Shown here piece after piece: positions 6,147-12,547 of a DNA stretch of 13,611 bases. Within the stretch, counting starts at the first letter, position 1. Each line of letters starts with the position of its first letter. The DNA is from Candidatus Thioglobus plumae (lineage in GTDB: Bacteria; Pseudomonadota; Gammaproteobacteria; PS1; Pseudothioglobaceae): assembly GCA_910595815.1 (NCBI GenBank), contig CAJVCM010000049.1:1-13611 (forward strand), written 5' to 3'. The notes beneath the pieces were generated by a model. The model made no database searches, had not been told where the DNA came from, and saw nothing but the letters and a program-made list of their open reading frames with translations. The translations under genes and the position numbers were made by a program.

Positions 6147-6698
6147 GTGCCTAGATTACAAGAACAATATAAAAAAGAAATTTTACCTGCGCTACTAAAA
6201 GAGCTGGGTTTAACTAACCCGATGCAAGTGCCTAAGATCGAAAAGATCACCATTAATATGGGTTTGGGTAGTGCATTAGGTGATAAGAAGATTTTACAAA
6301 GTGCATTAGAAGAAATGAGTCTTATTTCTGGCCAAAAGCCAATGACTTGTAATGCACGTAAGTCAGTCGCAAGTTTCAAGTTAAGAGAAGGCAACCCGAT
6401 TGGTTGTAAGGTAACCCTACGCAAGGATAAGATGTATGAATTTCTTGATCGTTTGGTTAATATTGCAATTCCTCGTATTCGTGATTTCCGTGGTTTAAAC
6501 GATAAATCATTTGATGGTCGTGGTAACTATAACATGGGGTTAACAGAACAAATCGTATTTCCAGAAATTGATTTTGAAAAAGTAACAAGAACTCGTGGTA
6601 TGGATATCGCTATCACAACTTCTGCTACTAACAATGATGACGCTAAGAAACTATTAGCAATGTTTAATTTCCCATTTAAAGGACAGGAAAATGGCTAA
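6147..6698 (+). CDS. rplE: 50S ribosomal protein L5, GTG start
   Basis: L5 binds 5S rRNA and forms part of the central protuberance, contacting P-site tRNA. The 183-residue product is close to the E. coli 179. Landmarks are MQVPKIEKITINMGLG, SGQKPMTCNARKSVASFKLR, GCKVTLRKDKMYEFLDRLV, and the strongly conserved PRIRDFRGLNDKSFDGRGNY, then EQIVFPEID and RGMDIAITTSA. The start is GTG at 6147, chosen because the following PRLQEQYKKE aligns with the E. coli N-terminus and AAGGA lies at 6133-6137; it is the only non-ATG start among the complete genes. In E. coli the L5 start region is the target of S8 feedback. The end overlaps rpsN by eight bases. Confidence 0.96.
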   Translation: MPRLQEQYKKEILPALLKELGLTNPMQVPKIEKITINMGLGSALGDKKILQSALEEMSLISGQKPMTCNARKSVASFKLREGNPIGCKVTLRKDKMYEFLDRLVNIAIPRIRDFRGLNDKSFDGRGNYNMGLTEQIVFPEIDFEKVTRTRGMDIAITTSATNNDDAKKLLAMFNFPFKGQENG

Positions 6699-6996
6699 AA
6701 AGTCTATGATAAATAGAGACATCAAGCGCACAAAGTTGGTTGAAAAATACCGCACTAAGCGTCTTGAGTTAAAGAAAATTATTAAGAGTGTAAATGCATC
6801 TGATGAAGAGCGTTTTCATGCAAGTATTAAGTTGCAAGCTCTTCCACGTGATGCATCACCTACCCGTCAACGTAGTCGTTGTGGTTTAACAGGCCGTCCT
6901 CATGGTTTCTATCGCAAGTTTGGTTTAGCGAGAACAAAATTAAGAGAGCGCACCATGAATGGTGAAGTGCCCGGTTTATCTAAAGCAAGTTGGTAG
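6691..6996 (+). CDS. rpsN: 30S ribosomal protein S14, long zinc-free type
   Basis: S14 is a late-assembling protein of the 30S head. The 101-residue product is the long form typical of Proteobacteria, without the CXXC...CXXC zinc ribbon of the short form. The N-terminal AKKSMINRDIKRTKLVEKY and the C-terminal LPRDASPTRQRSRCGLTGRP (about 51-70) plus HGFYRKFGLART and GEVPGLSKASW match the family. The start codon lies inside the 3' end of rplE with AAAGGACAGG upstream, an eight-base overlap suggesting coupling. Its TAG stop forms part of the strong AGGAGG ribosome-binding site of rpsH. Confidence 0.97.
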   Translation: MAKKSMINRDIKRTKLVEKYRTKRLELKKIIKSVNASDEERFHASIKLQALPRDASPTRQRSRCGLTGRPHGFYRKFGLARTKLRERTMNGEVPGLSKASW

Positions 6997-7000
6997 GAGG
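6995..7000 (+). promoter_or_regulatory. Full-consensus Shine-Dalgarno site for rpsH
   Basis: AGGAGG sits eight bases before the ATG of rpsH and overlaps the rpsN TAG stop. It is the most complete anti-16S match of all the ribosome-binding sites seen in this window; most others are shorter AGGA or AAGG motifs. Confidence 0.8.
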
Positions 7001-7008
7001 AAAATAAT

Positions 7009-7404
7009 ATGAGTATGTCTGATCCAGTAGCTGATATGTTAACCCGCATTCGTAATGCACACATGGTTGATAAGAAAGAAGTTAATATTCCAGCATCAAA
7101 TTTAAAGTCTGCAATCGCAAGTGTGATGCAGCAAGAAGGTTACATTGAATCGTTTAGTGTTAACGGCGAAGCCGCTGCTAAAACATTAACTATTAAGTTA
7201 AAGTACTACGATGATAAGCCGGTGATTGATTCTTTACAAAGAATCTCTAAGCCAAGTTTACGTGTTTATGTAAAGAGTACTGAAATGCCAAGTGTTATGA
7301 ATGGCCTAGGTATTGTAATTGTTTCAACGCCTAAGGGTGTAATGACTGGTCAAAATGCAGCAGCTGAAAATGTTGGCGGTGAAGTTTTGTGCAGCGTTTC
7401 TTAA
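7009..7404 (+). CDS. rpsH: 30S ribosomal protein S8
   Basis: S8 binds the central domain of 16S rRNA (helix 21) and in E. coli is the feedback repressor of the spc operon, acting on the rplE start region. The 131-residue product (130 in E. coli) opens MSMSDPVADMLTRIRNAH, and the conserved first two methionines support the ATG at 7009 rather than the one at 7015. The C-terminal RNA-binding motif STPKGVMTG lies at 106-114, followed by GGEVLCSV. Translation is likely strong given the AGGAGG site. rplF follows after 15 bases. Confidence 0.98.
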   Translation: MSMSDPVADMLTRIRNAHMVDKKEVNIPASNLKSAIASVMQQEGYIESFSVNGEAAAKTLTIKLKYYDDKPVIDSLQRISKPSLRVYVKSTEMPSVMNGLGIVIVSTPKGVMTGQNAAAENVGGEVLCSVS

Positions 7405-7419
7405 TTAGGGAGTTATAAG

Positions 7420-7965
7420 ATGTCTAGAATTGCAAAATCACCAATCGAAATTCCAGCTGGCGTTGAAGTATCTGTTAATGGTACAACGATGTCTGTCAAA
7501 GGTAAATTAGGTCAGTTACAAATGGATGTTCATCCGTCGGTTGTAATTACCAATACAGAAAATGTACTAACATTTGATATTGCCAAGGTAGATAAGGGCG
7601 ATCTAAAAAAAGCCTGGGCACAGGCGGGTACAGCAAGAGCTAATACTGCTAACTTAGTCCAAGGCGTTTCAGAAGGTTGGGAAAAGAAATTAACATTAAT
7701 CGGCGTTGGTTACCGTGCAAAGTCGATGGGTAAAGCACTAGATTTAACCCTAGGTTTTTCGCATCCAGTTAAGTACGAGTTGCCTGAAGGTATTACAGCT
7801 GAAACACCTTCACAAACAGAAATTATTGTGAAGGGTATGGACAAACAGAAAGTAGGACAAGCGGCTGCTGAAATTAGAGCTTATCGTCCGCCAGAGCCTT
7901 ATAAAGGCAAAGGTGTGCGCTACACTGACGAGCATGTTGTTCGTAAAGAAGCTAAGAAGAAATAA
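7420..7965 (+). CDS. rplF: 50S ribosomal protein L6
   Basis: L6 binds near the sarcin-ricin loop and the factor-binding site of the large subunit and has two repeated alpha/beta domains. The 181-residue product compares with 177 in E. coli. It begins SRIAKSPIEIPAGVEVSVNG, carries GWEKKLTLIGVGYRA (86-100) at the start of the second domain, and ends with the diagnostic PEPYKGKGVRY (158-168) and a basic tail. GGAGT upstream fits a ribosome-binding site. It lies between rpsH and rplR in the expected spc order. Confidence 0.98.
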   Translation: MSRIAKSPIEIPAGVEVSVNGTTMSVKGKLGQLQMDVHPSVVITNTENVLTFDIAKVDKGDLKKAWAQAGTARANTANLVQGVSEGWEKKLTLIGVGYRAKSMGKALDLTLGFSHPVKYELPEGITAETPSQTEIIVKGMDKQKVGQAAAEIRAYRPPEPYKGKGVRYTDEHVVRKEAKKK

Positions 7966-7981
7966 TATAAGGTATTAAGAT

Positions 7982-8329
7982 ATGAAATTGTCTAAAAAAC
8001 AAGCTCGACTAAGAAGAGCAACTAAATTTAGAGCAAAGCATGCTGCAAGAAGTGTAGAGCGTTTATGTGTATACAAAACTTCGCAACATATTTATGCACA
8101 AATCATTAGTGGTTGTGGTACAAAAACATTGGCATCAGCATCGACTTTGACAGTTAAAGTTAAAAATGGTGGTAACGTTGAAGCAGCATCTATGATTGGT
8201 GCCGAAATTGCTAAAGCAGCAAAAAAGGCGAAAGTAACGAAAGTCGCTTTTGACCGCTCTGGCTTTAAGTTTCATGGTCGTGTGAAGGCGTTAGCAGATT
8301 CTGCAAGAGACGGCGGATTAGACTTTTAA
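7982..8329 (+). CDS. rplR: 50S ribosomal protein L18
   Basis: L18 binds 5S rRNA together with L5 and mediates its insertion into the large subunit. The 115-residue product (117 in E. coli) has the basic N-terminus KKQARLRRATKFRAKHAAR, then RLCVYKTSQHIYAQII and the C-terminal signature KVAFDRSGFKFHGRVKALAD, ending DGGLDF, similar to the AGLQF end in E. coli. The spacing to rpsE is 25 bases, one of the wider gaps here; it is AT-rich and shows no clear hairpin. Confidence 0.97.
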   Translation: MKLSKKQARLRRATKFRAKHAARSVERLCVYKTSQHIYAQIISGCGTKTLASASTLTVKVKNGGNVEAASMIGAEIAKAAKKAKVTKVAFDRSGFKFHGRVKALADSARDGGLDF

Positions 8330-8354
8330 AAAATTATAAATATAGGCGACAATA

Positions 8355-8873
8355 ATGGCTGAATATAAGAAAAATAATAATAAAGACGATAATGGGTTAA
8401 TTGAAAAACTGGTTAACATTCGTCGCGTTGTCAAAGTAGTGAAAGGTGGCCGTATTTTTGGCTTCTCAGCACTTGTTGTTGTTGGCGATGGTAATGGTAA
8501 AGTAGGTTATGGCACGGGAAAAGCACGTGAAGTGCCTGCTGCAATACAAAAAGCCATGGACAAAGCAACTAAAGCAATGAAAACGGTACCTTTAAAAGAC
8601 GGTACGCTTTATTACCCGATCTCTTCTTGTGTTGGTGCTGCTAATGTTTACATGCAGCCTGCTTCAGAAGGTACGGGCGTTATTGCCGGTGGCCCAATGC
8701 GTAGTGTTTTAGAAGCGGTTGGTGTTCACAATATTTTGGCAAAATGCAATGGTACACGTAATCCTATTAGTGTTGTTCGTGCGACTGTTGAAGGTTTAAC
8801 GTCAATGACATCTCCACAGTCAGTTGCTGCTAAGCGTGGCAAAACTGTTGAGCAAATTACTGGGGAAGCATAA
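8355..8873 (+). CDS. rpsE: 30S ribosomal protein S5
   Basis: S5 helps decoding fidelity and mRNA unwinding, working with S4 and S3. The 172-residue product has a short Asn/Lys/Asp-rich N-terminal stretch (residues 4-13) that is more polar than usual, then the S5 double-stranded RNA-binding domain with LVNIRRVVKVVKGGRIFGFS (19-38), GDGNGKVGYGTGKAREVPAA (44-63), and the C-terminal domain with ASEGTGVIAGGPMRSVLEAV followed by NPISVVRATVEGL. Lengths of family members are near 166-172. The TAATG junction overlaps rpmD by one base. GGCGACAATA precedes ATG, a weak ribosome-binding site. Confidence 0.97.
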   Translation: MAEYKKNNNKDDNGLIEKLVNIRRVVKVVKGGRIFGFSALVVVGDGNGKVGYGTGKAREVPAAIQKAMDKATKAMKTVPLKDGTLYYPISSCVGAANVYMQPASEGTGVIAGGPMRSVLEAVGVHNILAKCNGTRNPISVVRATVEGLTSMTSPQSVAAKRGKTVEQITGEA

Positions 8874-9136
8874 TGGCTGAAGAAAATAAAGTAGTAAAAA
8901 AAGCAGCACCTAAAAAAGCACCCGCTAAGAAGCCAGTAGCTAAAAAAGCAGCAGCTAAGAAAAACACAGTTAGCGTAACGCTAGTTAAAAGTTTTCATCA
9001 TCGTCTTCCAACCCATCGTGCAACGGTAACGGGTTTAGGCTTAAAGAGAATCAATCACACAGTTGTGTTAGTAGACACACCTGAAGTGAGAGGTATGATC
9101 AATAAAGTATCTTACTTACTTAAGGTAGAAGGTTAG
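8873..9136 (+). CDS. rpmD: 50S ribosomal protein L30 with Lys/Ala/Pro-rich N-terminal tail
   Basis: L30 is a small large-subunit protein, normally about 59 residues. This product has 87. The L30 core runs from about residue 31 to the end: VSVTLVKSFHHRLPTHRATV, GLGLKRINHTVVLVDTP and RGMINKVSYLLKVEG, aligned with the whole of E. coli L30. Before it lies a low-complexity tail (about 5-30) made of Lys, Ala and Pro in repeats such as KKAAPKKAPAKK and VAKKAAAKK, resembling histone H1-like or AlgP-like tails. No internal ATG exists at the core boundary, and the ATG at 8873 overlaps the rpsE stop by one base as in other coupled pairs, so the tail is most likely translated. Its role is unknown; nonspecific RNA binding is an inference. 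Confidence 0.93.
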   Translation: MAEENKVVKKAAPKKAPAKKPVAKKAAAKKNTVSVTLVKSFHHRLPTHRATVTGLGLKRINHTVVLVDTPEVRGMINKVSYLLKVEG

Positions 9137-9141
9137 AAATT

Positions 9142-9585
9142 ATGAGCACTATGCAATTAAATACATTGTCACCTGCAGAGGGTGAAAAAAAATCTAGAAA
9201 ACGCGTTGGCCGTGGTATCGGTAGTGGTTTTGGTAAAACATGTGGTCGTGGTCACAAAGGTCAGAAATCTCGTTCAGGTGGTTTTTCTAAAGTCGGTTTT
9301 GAGGGTGGTCAAATGCCATTGCAACGCCGTCTTCCAAAGGTGGGCTTCTCATCAAGAGTATCAATCATTACTTCACAAGTAACATTGTCTGAGATTGATA
9401 AACTGGAAGAAACTGAGATTACTGTTGATGTGTTAAAAACGCACAACTTAATTACTAAAAATATTAAGCGCGTTAAAGTCATGCTTTCTGGTGAGATCAC
9501 TAGAGCAGTTACCTTAACAGGCATTAAAGCAACTAAAGGTGCACGTTCGGCCATTGAAGCAGCTAAGGGCTCAGTAAGCGAGTAA
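9142..9585 (+). CDS. rplO: 50S ribosomal protein L15
   Basis: L15 is a late-assembling protein that reaches through domains II and V of 23S rRNA. The 147-residue product (144 in E. coli) shows the Gly/Arg-rich N-terminal extension RKRVGRGIGSGFGKTCGRGH (19-38) and GQKSRSGGF, then EGGQMPLQRRLPKVGF (54-69), followed by the globular C-terminal domain with VKVMLSGEITRAVTLTGIKA. It starts five bases after rpmD. It is followed by secY after only four bases, with little room for a separate strong ribosome-binding site. Confidence 0.97.
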   Translation: MSTMQLNTLSPAEGEKKSRKRVGRGIGSGFGKTCGRGHKGQKSRSGGFSKVGFEGGQMPLQRRLPKVGFSSRVSIITSQVTLSEIDKLEETEITVDVLKTHNLITKNIKRVKVMLSGEITRAVTLTGIKATKGARSAIEAAKGSVSE

Positions 9586-9589
9586 TTAT

Positions 9590-10891
9590 ATGAGTCAACC
9601 ACCTTTAGGCCTTTCACAAGATTTAACCAAACGCATCCTTTTTCTATTGGGTGCGTTGATCGTTTTTAGGCTCGGTACGCATATAACTATCCCATTTATC
9701 TCGCCGCTTGCGCTAGCTTCACTTGTGCAAGATAATCAAGGTACGATTTTGGACATGTTTAATATGTTCTCAGGTGGTGCATTGGAACGTTTATCTATCT
9801 TTACTTTAGGCATCATGCCTTATATTTCGGCATCAATTATTATTCAGTTAATGACCTCAGTGGTGCCAAAGCTCGAGCAACTTAAAAAAGAAGGTGAAAC
9901 TGGTAAGCGTAAGATTACACAGTACACACGTATGGGTACGGTTATCTTGGCGGTATTCCAATCTTATGGTATTTCAATTGCTTTGCAATCACAGTCAGCT
10001 GGTGGTGTAGCGCTAGTAACTCAAGGTGGCTTTACGTTTAGCTTGGTAACGGTTATTACCTTAACCACAGGCACACTATTCTTAATGTGGTTAGGCGAAC
10101 AAATTACTGAAAAAGGCATTGGTAATGGTATTTCAATGATTATTTTTGCTGGTATTGTTTCTGGTTTACCATCGGCATTAGGTTCAACTATGTCGCTCGT
10201 ATCAACAGGAGAATTGGCTGCTATTTTTGTGGTGATTCTTTTGGCAATGACTTTATTGGTTACTGCGTTTGTGGTGTTCATGGAGCGAGGGCAACGTCGT
10301 ATCACTGTTAATTACGCTAAGCGCCAGCAAGGCCGTAAGATGGTCGGTGGCCAAAGTTCATACTTACCATTAAAAATCAATATGGCTGGTGTAATTCCAC
10401 CCATATTTGCATCTTCAATTATCTTATTCCCAGCAACGATGGGTGGTTGGTTTTCACAATCAGAAGGTATGGGCTGGTTAGCAGACTTAACTGCGAGCAT
10501 TTCTCCAGGACAACCGTTGTATGTATTATTTTATGGTTTGGCGATTGTGTTCTTTACCTTCTTCTATACAGCGTTAACCTTTGATTCAAAAGACACGGCA
10601 GACAACTTACGTAAGTCAGGTGGTTTTATTCCAGGTATTCGTCCAGGAAAACACTCGGCCGACTACATTGATTCAGTTATGTCACGTTTAACAGCTTCTG
10701 GTGCGGTTTATATTACAGCGGTGTGTTTATTACCAGAATTTTTAATTTTATATTGGAACGTGCCATTTTATTTTGGCGGCACCAGTTTGTTGATCATCGT
10801 CGTTGTGGTGATGGATTTTATCTCACAAGCACAGTCACATTTAATGTCTAATCAGTATGAGTCATTAATGAAAAAGGCTGGTTTAAACTAG
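9590..10891 (+). CDS. secY: Preprotein translocase pore subunit SecY
   Basis: SecY is the channel of the SecYEG translocon in the inner membrane, passing unfolded proteins driven by SecA or the ribosome. The 433-residue product (443 in E. coli) has ten predicted membrane segments at about 14-34, 70-92, 115-133, 147-167, 180-195, 209-230, 264-285, 308-330, 369-388 and 393-411, with the plug region near 55-65. Cytosolic loop motifs are RGQRRITVNYAKRQQGRK (233-250) and GFIPGIRPGKHSADYI (345-360); R351 aligns with the E. coli Arg357 important for SecA-driven transport. It begins four bases after rplO with only a weak GAG as ribosome-binding site, so coupling to L15 is likely. Confidence 0.98.
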   Translation: MSQPPLGLSQDLTKRILFLLGALIVFRLGTHITIPFISPLALASLVQDNQGTILDMFNMFSGGALERLSIFTLGIMPYISASIIIQLMTSVVPKLEQLKKEGETGKRKITQYTRMGTVILAVFQSYGISIALQSQSAGGVALVTQGGFTFSLVTVITLTTGTLFLMWLGEQITEKGIGNGISMIIFAGIVSGLPSALGSTMSLVSTGELAAIFVVILLAMTLLVTAFVVFMERGQRRITVNYAKRQQGRKMVGGQSSYLPLKINMAGVIPPIFASSIILFPATMGGWFSQSEGMGWLADLTASISPGQPLYVLFYGLAIVFFTFFYTALTFDSKDTADNLRKSGGFIPGIRPGKHSADYIDSVMSRLTASGAVYITAVCLLPEFLILYWNVPFYFGGTSLLIIVVVVMDFISQAQSHLMSNQYESLMKKAGLN

Positions 10892-10907
10892 AAACAAGGT
10901 AGGGATT

Positions 10908-11021
10908 ATGAAAGTAAGAGCATCAGTAAAAAAGATTTGTATCAATTGCAAAATTATCAAGCGTCACGGTGTGGTGCGCGTAATTTGTAAAGAACCTCGT
11001 CATAAGCAAAGACAAGGTTAA
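10908..11021 (+). CDS. rpmJ: 50S ribosomal protein L36, zinc-binding type
   Basis: L36 is the smallest bacterial ribosomal protein and helps organise 23S rRNA near the factor-binding region. The 37-residue product starts MKVRASVKKICINCKI and ends EPRHKQRQG, matching E. coli RpmJ (38 residues) with a single-residue shortening near residue 28. The zinc ligands are all present: C11, C14, C27 and H32, so this is the C+ form. The ATG is preceded by AAGG at 10896-10899. It lies 16 bases after secY, as the last gene of the spc operon in Gammaproteobacteria, and is followed by the 127-base gap with the alpha promoter. Confidence 0.97.
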   Translation: MKVRASVKKICINCKIIKRHGVVRVICKEPRHKQRQG

Positions 11022-11027
11022 TTGAGA

Positions 11028-11063
11028 TTGACATCGAAAGACTCGCAACGTATAATTGCCGGT
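11028..11063 (+). promoter_or_regulatory. Consensus sigma70 promoter of the alpha operon
   Basis: TTGACA at 11028-11033 and TATAAT at 11051-11056 are separated by exactly 17 bases: a perfect match to the sigma70 consensus in both boxes and spacing. The discriminator TGCCGG (11057-11062) is GC-rich. The expected transcription start is about 11061-11063, giving a leader of roughly 86 bases before rpsM. From the -10 box on, the sequence matches the S10 promoter at 311-340 in register. Confidence 0.88.
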
Positions 11064-11148
11064 TTTTCGCATTTAAATTTTTGCATTGTTTTTCGAGGGA
11101 AAGGCAGTACAGGTTTTGACTAAAAAGTAGTATATAAGGAAAATATAA
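11063..11148 (+). promoter_or_regulatory. U-rich leader of the alpha operon
   Basis: The leader contains three T5 blocks: TTTTTCGCATT at 11063-11073, TTTTTGCATT at 11078-11087 and TTTTTCG at 11089-11095. The first block can pair with CGAGGGA at 11094-11100, but three of the seven pairs would be G-U. AAGGA at 11136-11140 is the ribosome-binding site of rpsM. In E. coli this leader folds into a pseudoknot bound by S4; I could not trace that fold here by eye, so any S4 control remains untested. Confidence 0.45.
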
Positions 11149-11502
11149 ATGGCTAGAATAGCGGGAATTAATATTCCAACAAATAAACACATTGTCATTG
11201 GCTTACAGTCAATCTTTGGTATCGGTGACACACGAGCAAAAGCAATTTGTGCAGATCTTAAAATAGATCCAGCTACAAAGGTTTCTGACATCGCTGAAGA
11301 TCAGTTAGAAATGATTCGTAGTGCAGTTGCAACATTTGAAGTTGAAGGTGACCTTCGTCGTCAAGTAGCTATGGACATTAAACGTTTAAAAGATTTAGGT
11401 TGTTACCGTGGTATTCGCCACAGAAAGGGTTTACCACTTCGTGGTCAAAGAACTAAAACAAATGCCAGAACTCGTAAGGGTCCTCGTCGTTTAATTAAAT
11501 AA
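11149..11502 (+). CDS. rpsM: 30S ribosomal protein S13
   Basis: S13 sits at the top of the 30S head, pairs with S19, contacts P-site tRNA with its basic tail and forms bridges to the central protuberance of the 50S. The 117-residue product (118 in E. coli) begins ARIAGINIPTNKHIVIGL, includes SIFGIGDTRAKAIC (helix-two-turns-helix region, about 22-35), LRRQVAMDIKRLKDLGCYRG, and ends with the basic GLPLRGQRTKTNARTRKGPR. AAGGA lies eight bases before ATG. It is the first gene of the alpha operon behind its own consensus promoter. Confidence 0.98.
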   Translation: MARIAGINIPTNKHIVIGLQSIFGIGDTRAKAICADLKIDPATKVSDIAEDQLEMIRSAVATFEVEGDLRRQVAMDIKRLKDLGCYRGIRHRKGLPLRGQRTKTNARTRKGPRRLIK

Positions 11503-11517
11503 TCATAGGCAGATATT

Positions 11518-11901
11518 ATGGCTCAAGCACCAGCAAAGAAAAAATCTAAAAAAGTCATTACCGACGGTATTGCGCATATTCATGCAACATTTAACAATAC
11601 CATCGTTATGATCACCGATCGTCATGGTAACGCAGTTTGTTGGGCAACAGCAGGCGGTTCTGGCTTTAGAGGTTCAAGAAAATCAACACCATTTGCAGCG
11701 CAAGTAGCGGCCGGAAATTGTGGTGAAAAAGCATTGGCTTTCGGCATGAAAAACTTAGATGTTCGTGTTAAAGGTCCTGGTCCTGGTAGAGATTCTGCGA
11801 TTCGTGGTCTTAATGCACAAGGTTTAAAAATTCAATCAATCACAGATGTAACGCCAATCCCTCATAACGGTTGTCGTCCTTCTAAGAAACGCAGAGTATA
11901 A
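11518..11901 (+). CDS. rpsK: 30S ribosomal protein S11
   Basis: S11 forms part of the 30S platform near the mRNA exit and the E site. The 127-residue product (129 in E. coli) has a Lys/Ala-rich N-terminus (AQAPAKKKSKK), then GIAHIHATFNNTIVMITDRH (17-36), WATAGGSGFRGSRKSTPFAA (42-61) and the C-terminal TPIPHNGCRPSKKRRV. N117 in PHNGCRP corresponds to the E. coli asparagine that is converted to isoaspartate. It lies 15 bases after rpsM and nine before rpsD. Confidence 0.98.
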   Translation: MAQAPAKKKSKKVITDGIAHIHATFNNTIVMITDRHGNAVCWATAGGSGFRGSRKSTPFAAQVAAGNCGEKALAFGMKNLDVRVKGPGPGRDSAIRGLNAQGLKIQSITDVTPIPHNGCRPSKKRRV

Positions 11902-11910
11902 GGATAAATT

Positions 11911-12537
11911 ATGGCTAGATATACTGGACCTACTTGTAAATTAGCACGTCGCGAAGGCACGGACTTATTTCTTAAAAGTGGAATTAGATCATTAGATTCT
12001 AAATGTAAATTAACACAATTGCCAGGTGTACACGGTGCCAATGCCCGTCGTCAAAAAGGTACTGAGTACGGTTTACAATTACGTGAAAAGCAAAAAGTAA
12101 GACGTATTTATGGCGTCTTAGAAAAGCAATTCCGTCTTTATTACCAAAAAGCATCACAAAAGAAAGGCTCAACAGGTGAAAACTTATTGTCATTACTTGA
12201 GTGTCGTTTAGACAACGTAGTTTACCGTATGGGTTTTGGCGCAACACGTGCTGAATCAAGACAATTAGTATCACACAAATCTATTTTGGTAAATGGCTCT
12301 ATCGTTAACATTCCTTCTTATCAAGTGAGTGCAAATGATGAAATCTCAATTAGAGAAAAAGCCAAAAAACAAAGCCGTATTCAGCTAGCTGTTGAATTAG
12401 CTGAACAATCAGGCCAAGTTGATTGGGTTGATGTAGACAACAAAGCCCTTAAAGGCGTGTTTAAAAATGTTCCTGCTCGCGATGATTTATCATCAGACAT
12501 TGCAGAACATTTGATTGTTGAATTGTATTCAAAATAA
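11911..12537 (+). CDS. rpsD: 30S ribosomal protein S4
   Basis: S4 nucleates 30S assembly by binding the 16S 5' domain, affects accuracy, and in E. coli represses translation of the alpha operon. The 208-residue product (206 in E. coli) has GPTCKLARREGTDLFLKSG at the N-terminus, REKQKVRRIYGVLEKQFR in the first domain, GENLLSLLECRLDNVVYRMG leading into the S4 RNA-binding domain (about 97-160) with GATRAESRQLVSHKSILVNG, and the terminal DIAEHLIVELYSK. Only scattered cysteines are present, so no N-terminal zinc site is expected. AAGGATAA precedes ATG; rpoA follows after ten bases. Confidence 0.98.
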   Translation: MARYTGPTCKLARREGTDLFLKSGIRSLDSKCKLTQLPGVHGANARRQKGTEYGLQLREKQKVRRIYGVLEKQFRLYYQKASQKKGSTGENLLSLLECRLDNVVYRMGFGATRAESRQLVSHKSILVNGSIVNIPSYQVSANDEISIREKAKKQSRIQLAVELAEQSGQVDWVDVDNKALKGVFKNVPARDDLSSDIAEHLIVELYSK

Positions 12538-12547
12538 GGAATTAATT

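Noticed and set aside
7015..7017. Second ATG as start for rpsH
   Set aside because: The MSM-type N-terminus is conserved in S8 and AGGAGG is optimally placed eight bases before the first ATG at 7009.
9182..9382. 66-codon open frame inside rplO
   Set aside because: Out-of-frame shadow of the Gly/Arg-rich L15 N-terminus.
11116..11136. Second -35-like TTGACT in the alpha leader with TATATA downstream
   Set aside because: The spacing is only nine bases, so the pair cannot work as a sigma70 promoter.
11164..11177. Inverted repeat GGAAT-TAAT-ATTCC just inside rpsM
   Set aside because: It encodes the conserved Gly-Ile-Asn-Ile-Pro segment and has only five AT-rich pairs; likely chance.
11073..11291. 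Antisense open frame across the alpha leader and start of rpsM
   Set aside because: Opposes the consensus promoter and the rpsM gene, resembles no known protein, and overlaps a regulatory gap; other minus-strand frames in the window are likewise shadows.
12515..12547. Upstream in-frame ATG that would lengthen rpoA by 11 residues
   Set aside because: It lies inside the end of rpsD; the family N-terminus and an AAGGA site at correct distance both favour the ATG at 12548.
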